Shown here: positions 35,901 to 46,811 of the stretch, piece after piece
Position numbering within the stretch: position 1 is the stretch's first letter
How the letters are laid out: each line of letters begins with the position of its first letter
NCBI GenBank assembly: GCA_049999725.1
Contig: JBNGIS010005747.1
Span: 1 to 59,859, forward strand
Length of the DNA stretch: 59,859 nt
DNA from: Haplomitrium mnioides
Lineage: Eukaryota; Marchantiophyta; Haplomitriopsida; Calobryales
Direction: 5' to 3'
Made by a program: the position numbers and the translations under genes
Notes under the pieces: generated by a model
What the model was told of the DNA's origin: nothing
The model's input: only the letters and a program-made list of their open reading frames with translations
Databases searched by the model: none

Positions 35901-36852
35901 ACTCAAGGTGGAGTGGGTGGCCAACAGTCGAGGGGACTGTCTTCCAAAGGTGGAAGTTAAAGAAATCCTCTTCCAAGCATGAGGAAGTAAATTCAAGGCT
36001 TCTTGCGAGGGAAGTTGAAAAACTATCTAGATAAGAGTTCGTGGGTGAAGAGTAAGAGGAAGACTAGAGTTGTTGATGGGAGTTGAAAGGAGGTTTGGAA
36101 AAAAGATTGGTTCTTGAGAGGTGGACAAGCCTGCAAAGTTGGCAAGACAAGGGGTTGTATAGGTGTCTTTATGTTTATGTGTGTTGTTAGATTTGTGTTC
36201 TATTTGTAGTTCTGTGAAGTTCTTAGTTTTAGAAGGTCTGCATTCCAGTTGTCAGCTCTTGAAAACACCCTGGGAAGGGGAAGTTAGAACTAATGGAATT
36301 GTATTGTGGCTTTTGGATGCTGGGACTTGTTTCCCTTCTATATACAAGGTGATTGGGTCCAGTTCTGGACTCTTGAATTATATTACAAAGTGACTCAGCA
36401 GCATTACAACCTACCTATGTGTGCCTTGGGGAAATGAATGTGAATGAGCAAGTGGGTTGCTGAAGCAATTGTTGGCTAGTGGCCACGACTGTGAGGCAAA
36501 CGAGAACCACTCAAGGCTCCCAAGAGAGGACGAACCAAGAGACCATTGCAGCCAAGAATCAGATGCCCTGTTCTATCTGCCACTGTCTTTCAAGTGGCAC
36601 CTTTCGAGGTTAAGGCCTAAAGGAGGGCTTTGACTAGCATTTGTGGTCATTGGAAGAAGGCGTGTGTGTGCTTGGGTGTTGCGCTTGGGTGTTGTTGTTG
36701 AGTGTTATGCAGTTACTCTTGAGCTGTTGAGTAGAAGTTAGGGTCTATTTGGTGCAAAGCCCCTCCCATAAAAGGTCTCGAAATACTAGTCAGCTCTTAA
36801 GTGAGGGTAACTCGGTCAGAAAAGAGTTCAGGCTTCGACCACAACGTTGACA
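32916..36852 (+). repeat. 5' LTR of retrotransposon 2 (3937 bp)
   Basis: TGTCGGCCGGGTGTG... to GTTGACA. Blocks are clearly homologous to the LTR of element 1 (for example ATGGATCATGCAATGCAAGG, and AAGGCTTCGACC-like text near the 3' end). It contains a ~48 bp minisatellite (34195-34620), a perfect palindrome GGTGACTTGTCACC near 33848-33861 and a CATAAAAGG box at 36767. No gene is supported. Confidence 0.9.
34195..34620. repeat. ~48 bp minisatellite inside the LTR of element 2 (about 9 units)
   Basis: Units of ~45-52 bp contain AAAGGGTGATCTATCGACGA and CCGACCAGAGGAACAAGG-like text, with tails such as GCAAGAGGCAAGGAAAGAGC. The 3' LTR carries the same array at about 44140-44515. Related units are in the LTR of element 1. 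Confidence 0.7.
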
Positions 36853-36862
36853 TACATTTTTT

Positions 36863-36880
36863 TGGCGATCACGGCGGGAC
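36863..36880 (+). other. Primer-binding site candidate, element 2
   Basis: TGGCGATCACGGCGGGAC lies 10 bp after the 5' LTR, one base different from the site in element 1. The cognate tRNA is not identified. Confidence 0.55.
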
Positions 36881-37002
36881 AAAAGAATTCTAGAAAAGTA
36901 ATATTGCAGTAACTGGTTGAGTAAATGGTGGAGTAAGGAAAAGAAGTCTAGAATTCAGGGAGCAGCCTAGCACCAGAAGTGGAAGGAGATTAGCCAAGGA
37001 GG

Positions 37003-39045
37003 TTGCTCGAGTTGGATAAAAGAGGGATCTCACTCAGAAGTGGAAGAAGCTTAGAAAGGGCAGTCAGAACTTCTTATTTTATACCACCCACCACCCTGAT
37101 GGCCAATGTGGGGCATGTGACACAGAGGTCCCGATTTAGATACAAGACATTCCGGGGATCTACCAGGGAGGACCCAGATGAGTGGTTGGATGAATTCGAG
37201 GGCACAACCTATGCAAATGGGGAGAACCTCATCAAGGAGGCCATTCTCCTTAGGGTGTTAAAAGGGGAGGCTGGCCCTTGGTACCAGACCCTACCAGAGG
37301 CTACCAAGCGGAATTGGGACACTTTCAAGGCAGCCTTCCTAGAGGAATTTAGAAAGATAGGAGGGGAGTTTGAGGCCTTGATCAAGATAGGCCAAATGGA
37401 GATGAAGAAACACGAATCTATATGAAAGTTTCTTCAACGTTTCCAGAGGATGGCCAGGAAGATTAACCCCTTGCATCGAATGGGATGCTTACCTCCTGGT
37501 TTATTTCAGCCCTACCCAGGAGTCTAGGGGTCTAGGTGAGGAGGTCCAAACCCACATGCTTAGAGCAAGTAGTAGAGGAAGCCCAATCCTATATCAAGGC
37601 TGAGGTGGCAAGCTCCAAGAGGAAGTCAAAGAGGAGGAATGAATTTGACAATTCTTCAAAGAGTTCTAGTCAGGAAGATAGCTCAGATGATAGCTCCTCT
37701 TCACAGTCTGAATGGGAGAGCAAGAGCAGCCTAGAGAGCTCATAGGATGAAAGGTCCCACAAGAGGCGGAAGAAGAAGGGGAGTAAAAAGAAAAAAGAGG
37801 CCAAAGAGAAGAGGGCCAAGAAACATGACAGGCATAAGGAGGGCAAGGAGAAAAAGGTCCATCAGTCCTATGATAGAAGAGCTGGGGGGGAGACCAGCAA
37901 GAGGAGGGGGCGAAAGACCCCATTGAAGAGATTAATGCAAAATTGGAGGCAATGACAAACCATTTTGCAAGACTGAAGGCCGAAGGGAAAAAATTATTGG
38001 CACAAAAGGCGCATGTGTGGTGCGTGAAATGCAAAACCTATGGGCACTCCCCCCAAGAATGCCTCTTAGATGGGATGCCCATCCATTATGTAAGGGAGGA
38101 CCCACTTGAGTGGTACCATGAGGAGGTGGAATATGTATAGGAGGAGCCACCCGAGCTCGTGTACTAGGTGGTCAGCCAACCCCGATCGATGGCAAGCAGA
38201 TCGGTCAATATGGTGCTTGGCCAATCAGCGGCTTGGGGACACGTGCAGCCAGAAGGGTCAAGGGTTGGGCCGAACCGGACCAGGGTGATGGTATGCTGGA
38301 ACTATGGGCAGCTAGGCCACATTTTCTCTAATTTCCCGGAGCCCAAGAAACAAGAGTATGGCATACCACCGCCATTGTGTACCGGCTGCAAAAAGGAAGG
38401 GCATCTGGCTAATAATTGCCCCCATTCCAGAAGGCAGGAGTTGCCTCCCAACCCGGCCTAGTAGGCACCTCCACCGGTAGCAATCAACTTGGTGACCACC
38501 TCATTGAAGCATGGGGCAAAGTTTCCAGACGTGGAGACCTCAATGGAGGAGGACTGCTATAGAGTGGCCACCAGGGCTGCAGCCAGGGCCAAGGAAAAAG
38601 AAAAGACCAAGCATGCTCAGAGGAAGGAGAGGTCTACCAACATGCTCCCCACTAAGGAGGACTCGGATTACAGGAGGGAGCACCTGAAGCTATTTTATCC
38701 AAAGTAGGAGGAAGAAGTGAAGAAGTAGTTGGAAGCCTTGGAGGCGGCCCAAGCTCAGCAAGCGGCAGAGAAGACCCTGCGGAAGGTTAATCGTAGAAAT
38801 GCCACTGAGCAGGCCAAGCAAAACCCTACACCCTAGCTCCCACCCAGCACTTGCGTGCCCTACAACATTTAGAGGGACGTAAGGGACTGCTCGGTCACTG
38901 CAACCGTGGGTCAATTGATCAGGGACAACCCTGTATATAAGAGAAAGCTCCGAAAGCTACTCATGGGCGCCAAAAAGAAAAGAAAGCTCCCCACGGTAGG
39001 CACCACCGCTGACTTAAGGATGATTTGCGAAGATAAGTAGATATC
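37003..39045 (+). pseudogene. Gag polyprotein, decayed (capsid and three zinc knuckles)
   Basis: Gag binds and packages the element RNA. The reading starts in frame 1; the first ATG in this frame is 37099 (MANVGHVTQRSRF). The capsid domain is recognisable in FRGSTREDPDEWLDEFE, then LKGEAGPWYQTLP and TFKAAFLEEFRK, broken by TGA at 37423 and a shift to frame 3 near 37497. There GWFISALPRS, a TAG and SKPTCLEQVVEEAQ follow, then a Ser-rich and Lys-rich linker. A third shift lies in the G run near 37886 (frame 2). Zinc knuckles are CVKCKTYGHSPQEC (38021-38062, intact CX2CX4HX4C), a degenerate one at 38294-38335 with Tyr and Phe for two Cys, and CTGCKKEGHLANNC (38378-38419, intact). TAG codons interrupt at 37743, 38138, 38165, 38459 and 38705. 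Frame 2 continues to about 39040. Confidence 0.85.
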
Positions 39046-39554
39046 TAGATTGTGGGGTGCACTCTGTCCTTGGTGCCCATGGATAGCGGGGCAGGAGTAA
39101 ACATCATGGTGGAGGAGACCGTCATCGAGTAGGCTTTAAGAATTTTTCCCCGACTGAAAGGATTATACGGTTGGCTGATGGGTCTAGGGTTAAGCCCCTG
39201 GGAGCCCTGCTGAAGGTACCAACCTGGATTGGGGGAAAGGAGTTCGCTCTGAACTACCTGGTGATGAGGCCGGCTTGGAGTTCCCCATACCATGTTTTAA
39301 TCAGAAGGCCTTGGTTGTATGGAGCCAAGGTAATGCACAATTAGGGGGACTCCACCTTAGTGTTCGGGCCCGGCAAGACTGTGGTGCATTACGGCTCTAT
39401 CCCACATGAGGGGGAGACCACGGAAGACAAGGAGTATGACACTGAGTGGTCGGTGAAAGAGGAGTCGGAGGACGAGGACACTTATTGGTTGAGACTGGTG
39501 AGTGACATGACAGAAGCAGACTTTTTGGGCAGTGTTGAAACCAAGGTCAACTAG
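39046..39554 (+). pseudogene. Retropepsin-like protease region, decayed
   Basis: MDSGAGVNIM in frame 1 has the D-S/T-G-A active-site triad at 39082-39093. After a frame shift before about 39168, frame 3 gives RLADGSRVKPLGALLKVPTW and RRPWLYGAKVM, the conserved C-terminal part of plant Ty3/gypsy proteases. TAG codons at 39124, 39342 and 39552 break it. The stretch after 39360 is a linker rich in Glu and Asp. Confidence 0.75.
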
Positions 39555-40683
39555 TTGGAGACCTTAGTCTTTGGGGTTTGGGACACAACAGAAGCAGGGG
39601 CAGGAGTACCAATCCTCAGCTCTAGACCTGACCAAAAAGGGGAGTCAGAGGCATCCACTTCTAGCCCTGGACCTGAGCTAAAAGGGGAGTTGGTTGCAGC
39701 TATCATCCTAGGGGAGGATGATCACCATATTGGAACTAGAGAGCACGACAAGAAGCCTGCTGTAGGTGGCCAACGGCTTGCCTACTTGGAGTCAGACTAT
39801 GACTCCATGAACAAGAACAAGGTGGAGGTCATCAGGGCGGAGCAGTACCGAGAGGTAACGGTCCCCGACGGGAGGACATTTCAGATTGGATTCGCTCTAA
39901 ACAGAGGAGCTGAGAGAGCCTTCAAGCAGACCTTGGGAAATTTTAGTGACATATTCGCATGGAGCCATATGGACCTGAAGGGCGTGCCTAAAGAGCTAGG
40001 GGAGCACAGGATTGATTTGGAGGCCAATGCTACGCTTGTTAGACAACGACAGTACAGAATGAACCCACACTTCTCTCTATTGGTCAAAGAGGAGGTGGAC
40101 AAGCTCTTAGAGGCAAGATTCATATACCCTGTCCTGAACAGTGAATGGGTGTCCCCTCTAGTGGTGGTGCCAAAGAAGGCGGGCTTGGACGGGAAACCGA
40201 AGATCAAGGTTTGCCAAGACTACCGCAAGATGAATGCGGCAACCAAGAAGGACCACTACCCTCTACCTTTCACTGATGGTGTGCTGGACTTGGTGGCGAG
40301 CCAAGAGGTTTATAGTTTCATGGATGGGTACTCCGGTTACAACTAGGTGTGGATACGGGAGGAGGACCAACTAAAAACTACTTTCACAACGGAGTGGGGA
40401 GTGTTCGCCTTTCGGAGAATGCCATTTGGTCTCTGCAACGCCCCAGGTACATTCCAGAGACTGATGATGAGCATGTTCCAAGACTATCTCAGGAAGTTCC
40501 TTGAAATCTTCATAGACGACTTCGTGGTATATGGTAAGGTCAAGGATCATGAGGAGCATGTGCGGCTCACATTTCAGCGTTGCAGGGAAATGGGGCTACG
40601 GCCTGGAAAAATGTTTCGTTGCAGTACGAGAAGGGATACTAGAGGGGCATAGGGTCTCCAGCCAGGGAATTGCCGTGGACTAG
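39555..40683 (+). pseudogene. Reverse transcriptase domain, decayed
   Basis: The N-terminal ~90 codons are a variable linker with PDQKGE/PELKGE-type text. The polymerase is clear from SEWVSPLVVVPKKAG, then KVCQDYRKMNAATKKDHYPL and FMDGYSGYN, where a TAG (40344-40346) replaces the usual Gln. MPFGLCNAPGTFQRLM follows, then the catalytic FIDDF with the two Asp at 40515-40520. Near 40605 the frame moves from 3 to 1, continuing EKCFVAVREGI and GHRVSSQGIAVD up to a TAG at 40681. It would copy element RNA to DNA if intact. Confidence 0.9.
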
Positions 40684-41271
40684 GAAAAGGTGGCAGTATG
40701 ATTGGGTGTGGTGTTTCCAACGTGCTTGGTGGAGGTGCAGGGATTCTTGGGCTGTGTGGGATATTACAGAAGGTTCATCCTAAAATTTGCCCTAGTAGCC
40801 TACCACCTAATAGAGATGGTGAAGAGGGACAGTGATTTTGAGCCAATTGAGCCCAGGAGATCTAGCTTTAATGAGCTCAAGAGGTAATTGGTCAATGCAC
40901 CTATCTTGGCACCACCAAACTAGGCCAAGGAGTTCCACGTGATGGTGGATGTTTTGGGCTTCTATGTGGGAGCAGTGCTGAACTAGCTCGATGAGGAAGG
41001 CAGGGACCACCCAATCTACTTTGCCAACAAACTCCTTTTAGCGGCGGAAAAGAATTACTCACCCACTGATCGTGAGGCCCTAGGGATAGTCTACTCCTTG
41101 AAGAAATTCAGGCACTACTTGCTGCATTACAAGGTGGTGTTTCACACTGATCATGATGCCCTAAAATGCATGGGCAACAAGCCAGACCTGACGAGGAGAG
41201 TGGCAAGGTGGATGTTGCTGCTCCAGGAGTTTGACTTTGAGGTGCGAAGTCATCAGAATGCAGACTTCTTC
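40684..41271 (+). pseudogene. RT connection and RNase H domain, decayed
   Basis: FLGCVGYYRRFI (connection) is followed by the RNase H-like text EFHVMVDVLGFYVGAVLN, then FANKLLLAAEKNYSPTDREA and KKFRHYLLHY, HTDHDALKCM. Candidate catalytic acids are D 40948, E 41074 and D 41149. Stops are TAA 40885, TAG 40921 and TAG 40984, the last two at positions normally Gln in this family. The domain removes RNA from RNA/DNA hybrids. Confidence 0.85.
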
Positions 41272-42617
41272 TCAAAGATTGAGAGGCAATCGAGTGCAGA
41301 GGGAGTAGGGGACACCTTCCCTGACAAAGACCTGTTTCATGTCAGGGAGGGGAGACCCACAGAGTATGGGGACATCATTGAGATCCTCTTGATGACGAGG
41401 ATTCCCCCAAGGCGCACCCCAGAACAAGCAGCAATGTTTCTCAGAAGGGTGCGGCCCTTTCTCATGATCAAGAGAATGCTGGATAGGCAGGGCATAGACG
41501 AGCAGATACCCAAGTGTCTGGAGAAAGACCAGTCCACGGTGGTGATGTGGGCAATGCACGAAAAAGAGGCCGGTGGTCATTTTGCGGCAGAAACCACCAT
41601 CTGAAAATTTGTGGACGCTAAGTATTGGTGGCCCACCTTGTATAGGGATGTCCACTTCTTTGTGAAGAGGTGTGATGCCTGTTAGCGGACTGGGAAACCA
41701 GCAACAACATGCCACCATCCTCTGGTGCCGATCATCCCCTTGGCCCTATTTGAAAAGTGGGGAATTGACTTCATCGAGCCCATCACTCCATCCACGAGGT
41801 GCGGGAATAGGTACATTCTGCTTTCAACTGACTACGCCACCAAGTGGGTGGAGGCCAGGGCAACCAGGAAAGATGACGCACTGATGGTGGCCCGTTGCCT
41901 CTACGAGTAGATCTTCACCCGATTCGGAGCACCGCTGAAGTTGGTGAGTGACCAAGGTACACATTTTGTTAATCAGGTCATTTGTGAGCTCACAGAGAAG
42001 TATCAAGTCAAGCATCGGAAAACCACAGCCTACCACCCTAAAGCTAATGGGTTAACGGAGAGGGCCAATGGAATTATGGGCAAGATTTTGAACAAAACAG
42101 TGGTGGCCAAAAGGTGGACTGGGATCTGAAGTTGCTAACTGCCACCCATGTCTATAACCTAGCCTACAAGACCACCACGGGCCACTGTCCTTAGCTCTTG
42201 GTCTTTGAGCAGTACTGGCTGGTCCCGGTGGAGTTTGAAGTCCCAACACCTCGGGTGACAGTGGAAGAGAGAATGATGAAAGGCCCAAACTGAATGGAAA
42301 GAGTGCACCAACTAGAGGCCTTAGAAGAGATTCGGACAGAGGCGCACAAGAGGCTGAAACATCAGCAGCAGCTGACCAAGAAGCAACATGACAAGAAGCT
42401 TAGGCCAGCCGACTTCAAAGGAGGGGATCTAGTGCTGCTCTACGACACTTGGTTTTTGCACTTCCTCGGGAAGCTGCATACCCAGTAGATGGGGCACTAC
42501 CTGGTGAGGGTGCTTCACGACAATGGGTCAGTGGAGTTGAGCACAATGACAGGGGCACACTTGGCCAATCGGGTCCATTACGACCGGCTCAAGCGGTATT
42601 ACCATCAGGAGGATTAA
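41272..42617 (+). pseudogene. Integrase domain, decayed
   Basis: The HHCC zinc-binding part has His at 41557 and 41578 and Cys at 41671 and 41680, with TGA 41602 and TAG 41683 inside or beside it. The catalytic core has KWGIDFIEP (D at 41767), LVSDQGTHF (D at 41950) and NGLTERANG (E at 42058), giving the D,D-35-E spacing. A TAG (41908) sits at a conserved Gln before IFTRFG. A frame shift lies near 42115 (frame 1 to 3). The C-terminal part (KGGDLVLLYD, NRVHYDRLKRYYH) ends at TAA 42615-42617. No chromodomain follows. Confidence 0.9.
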
Positions 42618-42894
42618 TGTGGAGGGTACCGTCGTGTAAAGCAAGCGTAGGAGTTTTTGTACATATGTATGTTTAACGTTGGCTTGTGTGGGTGTACCAC
42701 TGTTTGTCACAGGGGTTGCGTGGTCGGTTATGTTTGTTCGTGTCAGTGTGTTGTGTGAGTGGTGTGTGGGTGGTGGCCAGGATGACTATGCGCACCCAGC
42801 AAGGTAGGTTAGAGTGGCGGCCACGGAGGAGCTCAAGGAAGTCAGGAGGAGGAAGGGTGTTTGTAGGGTCGCTACACAATTAAAAGGGGAGTTA
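42618..42894 (+). other. Internal 3' non-coding region of element 2 with polypurine tract
   Basis: There is no coding signal between the end of pol and the LTR. The last ~170 bp match the same region of element 1 (about 21140-21292). The polypurine tract AAAAGGGGAG is at 42882-42891, followed by TTA and the LTR. Confidence 0.75.
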
Positions 42895-45800
42895 TGTCGG
42901 CCAAGTGTGTATGAGTTTTTTCATTTTTTTGTGAATTTTGAGCTTCTAGCTTGGTTGATTCTTTCAGTTTGTGTTAGCCTGTTGTGTTTTATTATATTTT
43001 ATTGGTTTATTGTTGTTATTCCATCCTGCACCTTTCTTCTCTCCCTCCTCTCCCTTCTCTTCCTTTCCTTTCTGCTTTCCTCAACGAATATCATGGATCA
43101 TGCTATGCAAGAGGGAGCCTTGTGGAACCTAGAGGAGTCAGGTAAGAAGGCTAGTAGGATGAGCAAAGGGACTCGCAGCAAATCGTAGCAGAGGCAGGGT
43201 TGACAAGGGTGATCAAGAGGAAATCAAAGAGAGGTGAGAGGAGAGATCAGAAGAATGTAGCAACAAAAGAATTCGAGGAGAGGAGGGCAGAAATTGAAGG
43301 GGATGAATCATGGGGGAATTCATTGAGGAGGGAGCCAACAACATCGAAGAGGAACCATGTGAGGAGGAATTCACGAGAAGAATTACGAGACTTGAAGGCG
43401 AGGGGGAGGACAGTCAAGATACGTGCAGAGGACCCTCACGCGAGCGGATCTGAAGTCGTAGTAATGTGGAGAGTTGCCCAGCGACAACGAGTGACTTACG
43501 AGGGAGTATGCTGCAGGTGAAGCCAAGATAGAGAGAGGGAAGCTGTGTGAATTTTGAGGATGAGGCCCTACGGTGGGTCGCCCAACCAAGAAGAAAGGAA
43601 GCCCTTCGTAATTGGAAGTCGACAACGAAAATTGGACAAAAAGAGGAGGATCTATGTGAGGAATCAAACCAAAGGAAGAAAGGCCCGAGGAACTCGAAAG
43701 ACGGTCGGAAGGTGGGGTGCTGTAGCTTAAAGAGTTCCGACTAGAGACCCGAAGTGGAGTCCCCAATTAAAAGGGATCTGTTCTGGAGCATCAGACGAGT
43801 CGAAACAGGGATAAATGAAGCGGTGACTATTGAAAAGGTGACTTGTCACCATTCTGTGCCATGAGGGATTGCTGGGAAGGACAACTATGAGGCTAAGCGG
43901 GAAGGGAGAAGCAATGACTCATCACAATTTTGGAGCTTGCGGGAGTCCGTGAGGCGCTGCGGAAACGTGGCGTCTCCGGCGTACTTCATGGGATTTGAGG
44001 TCATATGGCGGTTCCAAGGAGTTCGCGGATCCTCAGCGGGAAAGTGGCAGGCCCTGCAGATCTTAATGGGGTTTAGCCTCCTGAAGTGGGGAGCTCACTT
44101 AACATGGATCCGTTGGGAGGCCCAACCGGAAAGCAAGGAAAGAGCGGTGAAAAGGTGATCTATCGACGATTTGACCAGAAGAACCAAGGAATACGAAAGG
44201 ACGACCTATCAACGAACCGGCAAGAGGCAAGGAAAGAGCGACGAAAGGGCAATCTATCGCGGGTCCGATCAAAGGAGAACAAATAAAGCTGAAAAGGTGA
44301 TGAATCACGAGTCCGGCCAGACGAAGAGCGAGCAGTGGCAAAAAGGTGATCTATCGACAATCCGACCAGAAGAACCAAGGAATGCGAAAGGGCAAGCTAT
44401 GGACGATCTAGCAAGAGGCAAGGAAAGAGCGGCGAAAGGGCAATCTATCAACGATCCGACCAGAGCAAAAGCAAGGAGCGCACAACCGAAGGGGTGATCT
44501 ATCGCAGATCCGAGGATGACGAGGGCGAAAGTTTGAAGGAGTATAGGGAAACACTGAAAGTTTGACGGGCGTTGAAGAGGAGTCCTTTATAGTTCCTATA
44601 TCGAGCATTTTCACCAAGGGAGCTTCAGGGTGAGTAGTTCTTATTGTGAACTTTTTGGCAAGACGGGCTCCAAAACGGTGACAACGGTACTATTCTTACT
44701 TGGCGAGGGAAGGTTTTGCAGATGACGTGGCATCCACAAAAGAGAGGAGGAGTCAGCTCCGAGTCAACCGTAGGATCAAGTCAAATGCGACAGTTAGACT
44801 ACCCCTTTGCGGGGCAGCGTCAGACTGCGTGATGGCGGGGTTCAGTGAGCGACAACGGGGTTCCGTGAGCGACTGCGGGGTTCCATGAGCATTTGCGGAA
44901 ACGTGGCAGCTTGCGGGAATCCATGAACGTTTGCGGAAACATGGTAGCTTGCGAGGATCCGTGGGCGACATCGGGGGCATGGCAGCGTGGAAAAGTTGAG
45001 GAAAATTGTAAATCAGTCCGCAAGATGCGTTGGGTGGCCAATCTGCAGCGTTAATCTGCAAATCCTCTCCGACTACTAACTTTGAATCTGCGCTCAAATT
45101 GCTACTTCAGAGAAATCGAATCGGGGGCTACTGCGGGGTTTGCTAATACGTCCAACGGCGAGGCAATTCCAGGTCGAAAATCTGCAAATGAGAGCATTGA
45201 GGATCGAGAGCAGGGTTCAGCCAAGCCTTCTCCAAAATTCTCCTCCCCCAATCCTGAAGGCTTCACAGACGGCCGTTAAACCCGGGCTGGCCGCCAGGTA
45301 TTACCTTGTCAAGAAGCTGTTGCTAACAAGAAAAACGGCCAAGTCCAGCGAAGAGAGGAGGGTTGATCTTGATCAAGAATTGCTGGGGAGGGGACGCGCG
45401 CCTGTAAGAGGGGTATAGATGGGATCGTTGCCAGGTTCTAGGGGTTGTTGTTTATGCAAAATTGAGTTGTGAGAGAAAACTTGAAGAGGAAGAAGCAGCG
45501 AGGGAGAGCATTCCAGCCAAGATTCACGTGAGGCGAGTGGACTCGTGTAGGGGGACCAGCAGGGGTGGAGGTGGACTGGAGGGGTGTTGAGAATCGTTGA
45601 GCGTGGAGCTCTAGAGTCTCAAGCGATCTAGGTGGACTCATCGTTGTGTGTGGACTAGCATTTGGAGGTGGATTGCCACTTGAATTTGAAGGGAGTTCTT
45701 TCGGTCTTGAATTCATGAGAGGCTGCCAAGGGGGGATCTTGGGGTCGTCTCAGCATTGTTTGTGTAGGAGCATCAATCCTAGGGGTGCTTGGGGTCGTTT

Positions 45801-46811
45801 CTTGTCGAAATTCTCAAGTGGAGTCAAGAGAAGAGTGGCTGTGTTAGTGCCCGCACACTGTAGAGAAGATCCATTCAAAACTGAAGGTGGAGTGGGGACT
45901 GTCTTCCAATGGTGGAAGTTAAAGAAATCCTCTTCCCAGCCTAAGGAAGTAAATTTAGGGCTTCTCACGAGGGAAGTTGAAAAACTATCTAGATGAGAGT
46001 GTGTGGGTGAAGAGTAAGAGGAAGATCGGAGTTGTTGATGGGAGTTGAAGGGAGGTTTGGAAAAAAGATTTGTTCTTGAGAGGTGGACAAGCCTGCAAAG
46101 TTGGCAAGGCAAGGGGCTGTATAGGTGTCTTTATGCTTATGTGTGTTGTTAAATTTGTGTTCTGTTTGTAGTTCTGTGAAGTTCTTAGTTTTATAGGGCC
46201 TGCATTCCAGTTGTTAGCTCTTGAGAACACCTTGGGAAGGGGAAGTCAGAACTAATGGCATTGTATTGTGGCTTTTGGATGCTAGGACTTGTTTCCCTTC
46301 TGTATATAAGGTGATTGGGTCCAGTTCTGGACTCCTGAATTATATTACAAAGTGACTCATCAACATTACAGCCTACCCGTGTGTGCCTTGGGGAAATGAA
46401 TGTGAATGAGCAAGTGGGCTGTTGAAGCAATTGTTGGCTAGTGGCTAGGACTGTGAGGCAAGCGAGAACCACTTAAGGCTCCCAAGAGAGGACTCACCAA
46501 GAGACAATTGCAACCAAGAATCAGATGCCCTGTTCTATCTGCCCTTGTCTTCCAAGTGGCACCTTTCGAGGTTAAGGCCTGAAGGAGGGGTGTGACTAGC
46601 ATCTGTGGTCATTGGAAGAAGGCGTGTGTGTGCTTGGGTGTTGCGCTTAGGTGTTGTTGAGTGTTATGCAGTCACTTTTGAGCTGGTAAGTAGAAGTTGG
46701 GGTCCATTTGGTGCAAAGCCCCTCCCATAAAAGGTCTCGAAACACTAGTCAGCCCTTAAGTGGGGGTAACTCGGTCGGAAAAGAGTTAAGGCTCTGACGA
46801 CAGGGCTGACA
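42895..46811 (+). repeat. 3' LTR of retrotransposon 2 (3917 bp)
   Basis: TGTCGGCCAAG... to GGGCTGACA. It is collinear with 32916-36852, including the ~48 bp minisatellite (about 44140-44515), the GGTGACTTGTCACC palindrome (about 43838) and the CATAAAAGG box (46726-46734). Differences from the 5' LTR are mostly C/T and G/A. Confidence 0.9.

Larger units (their letters stand above)
32916..46811 (+). mobile_element. Retrotransposon 2: decayed full-length Ty3/gypsy element
   Basis: It has a 5' LTR 32916-36852, internal DNA 36853-42894 and a 3' LTR 42895-46811. LTRs start TGTCGG and end TGACA. Flanks AAATA (32911-32915) and AAAGA (46812-46816) fit a target duplication with one change, and joining them restores satellite text (GAACAAAA, then T or G, then ACTTGGCTAC). 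The internal order gag, zinc knuckles, protease, RT, RNase H, integrase is that of Ty3/gypsy. No chromodomain or envelope-like frame is seen. All genes are broken. The two LTRs differ by roughly 5% in the first ~300 bp by eye, mostly transitions. Confidence 0.95.

Noticed and set aside
42618-42894. Possible envelope-like or extra RNase H gene after integrase
   Set aside because: Only 277 bp, with stops in all plus frames and no motif. It matches the non-coding 3' end of element 1.
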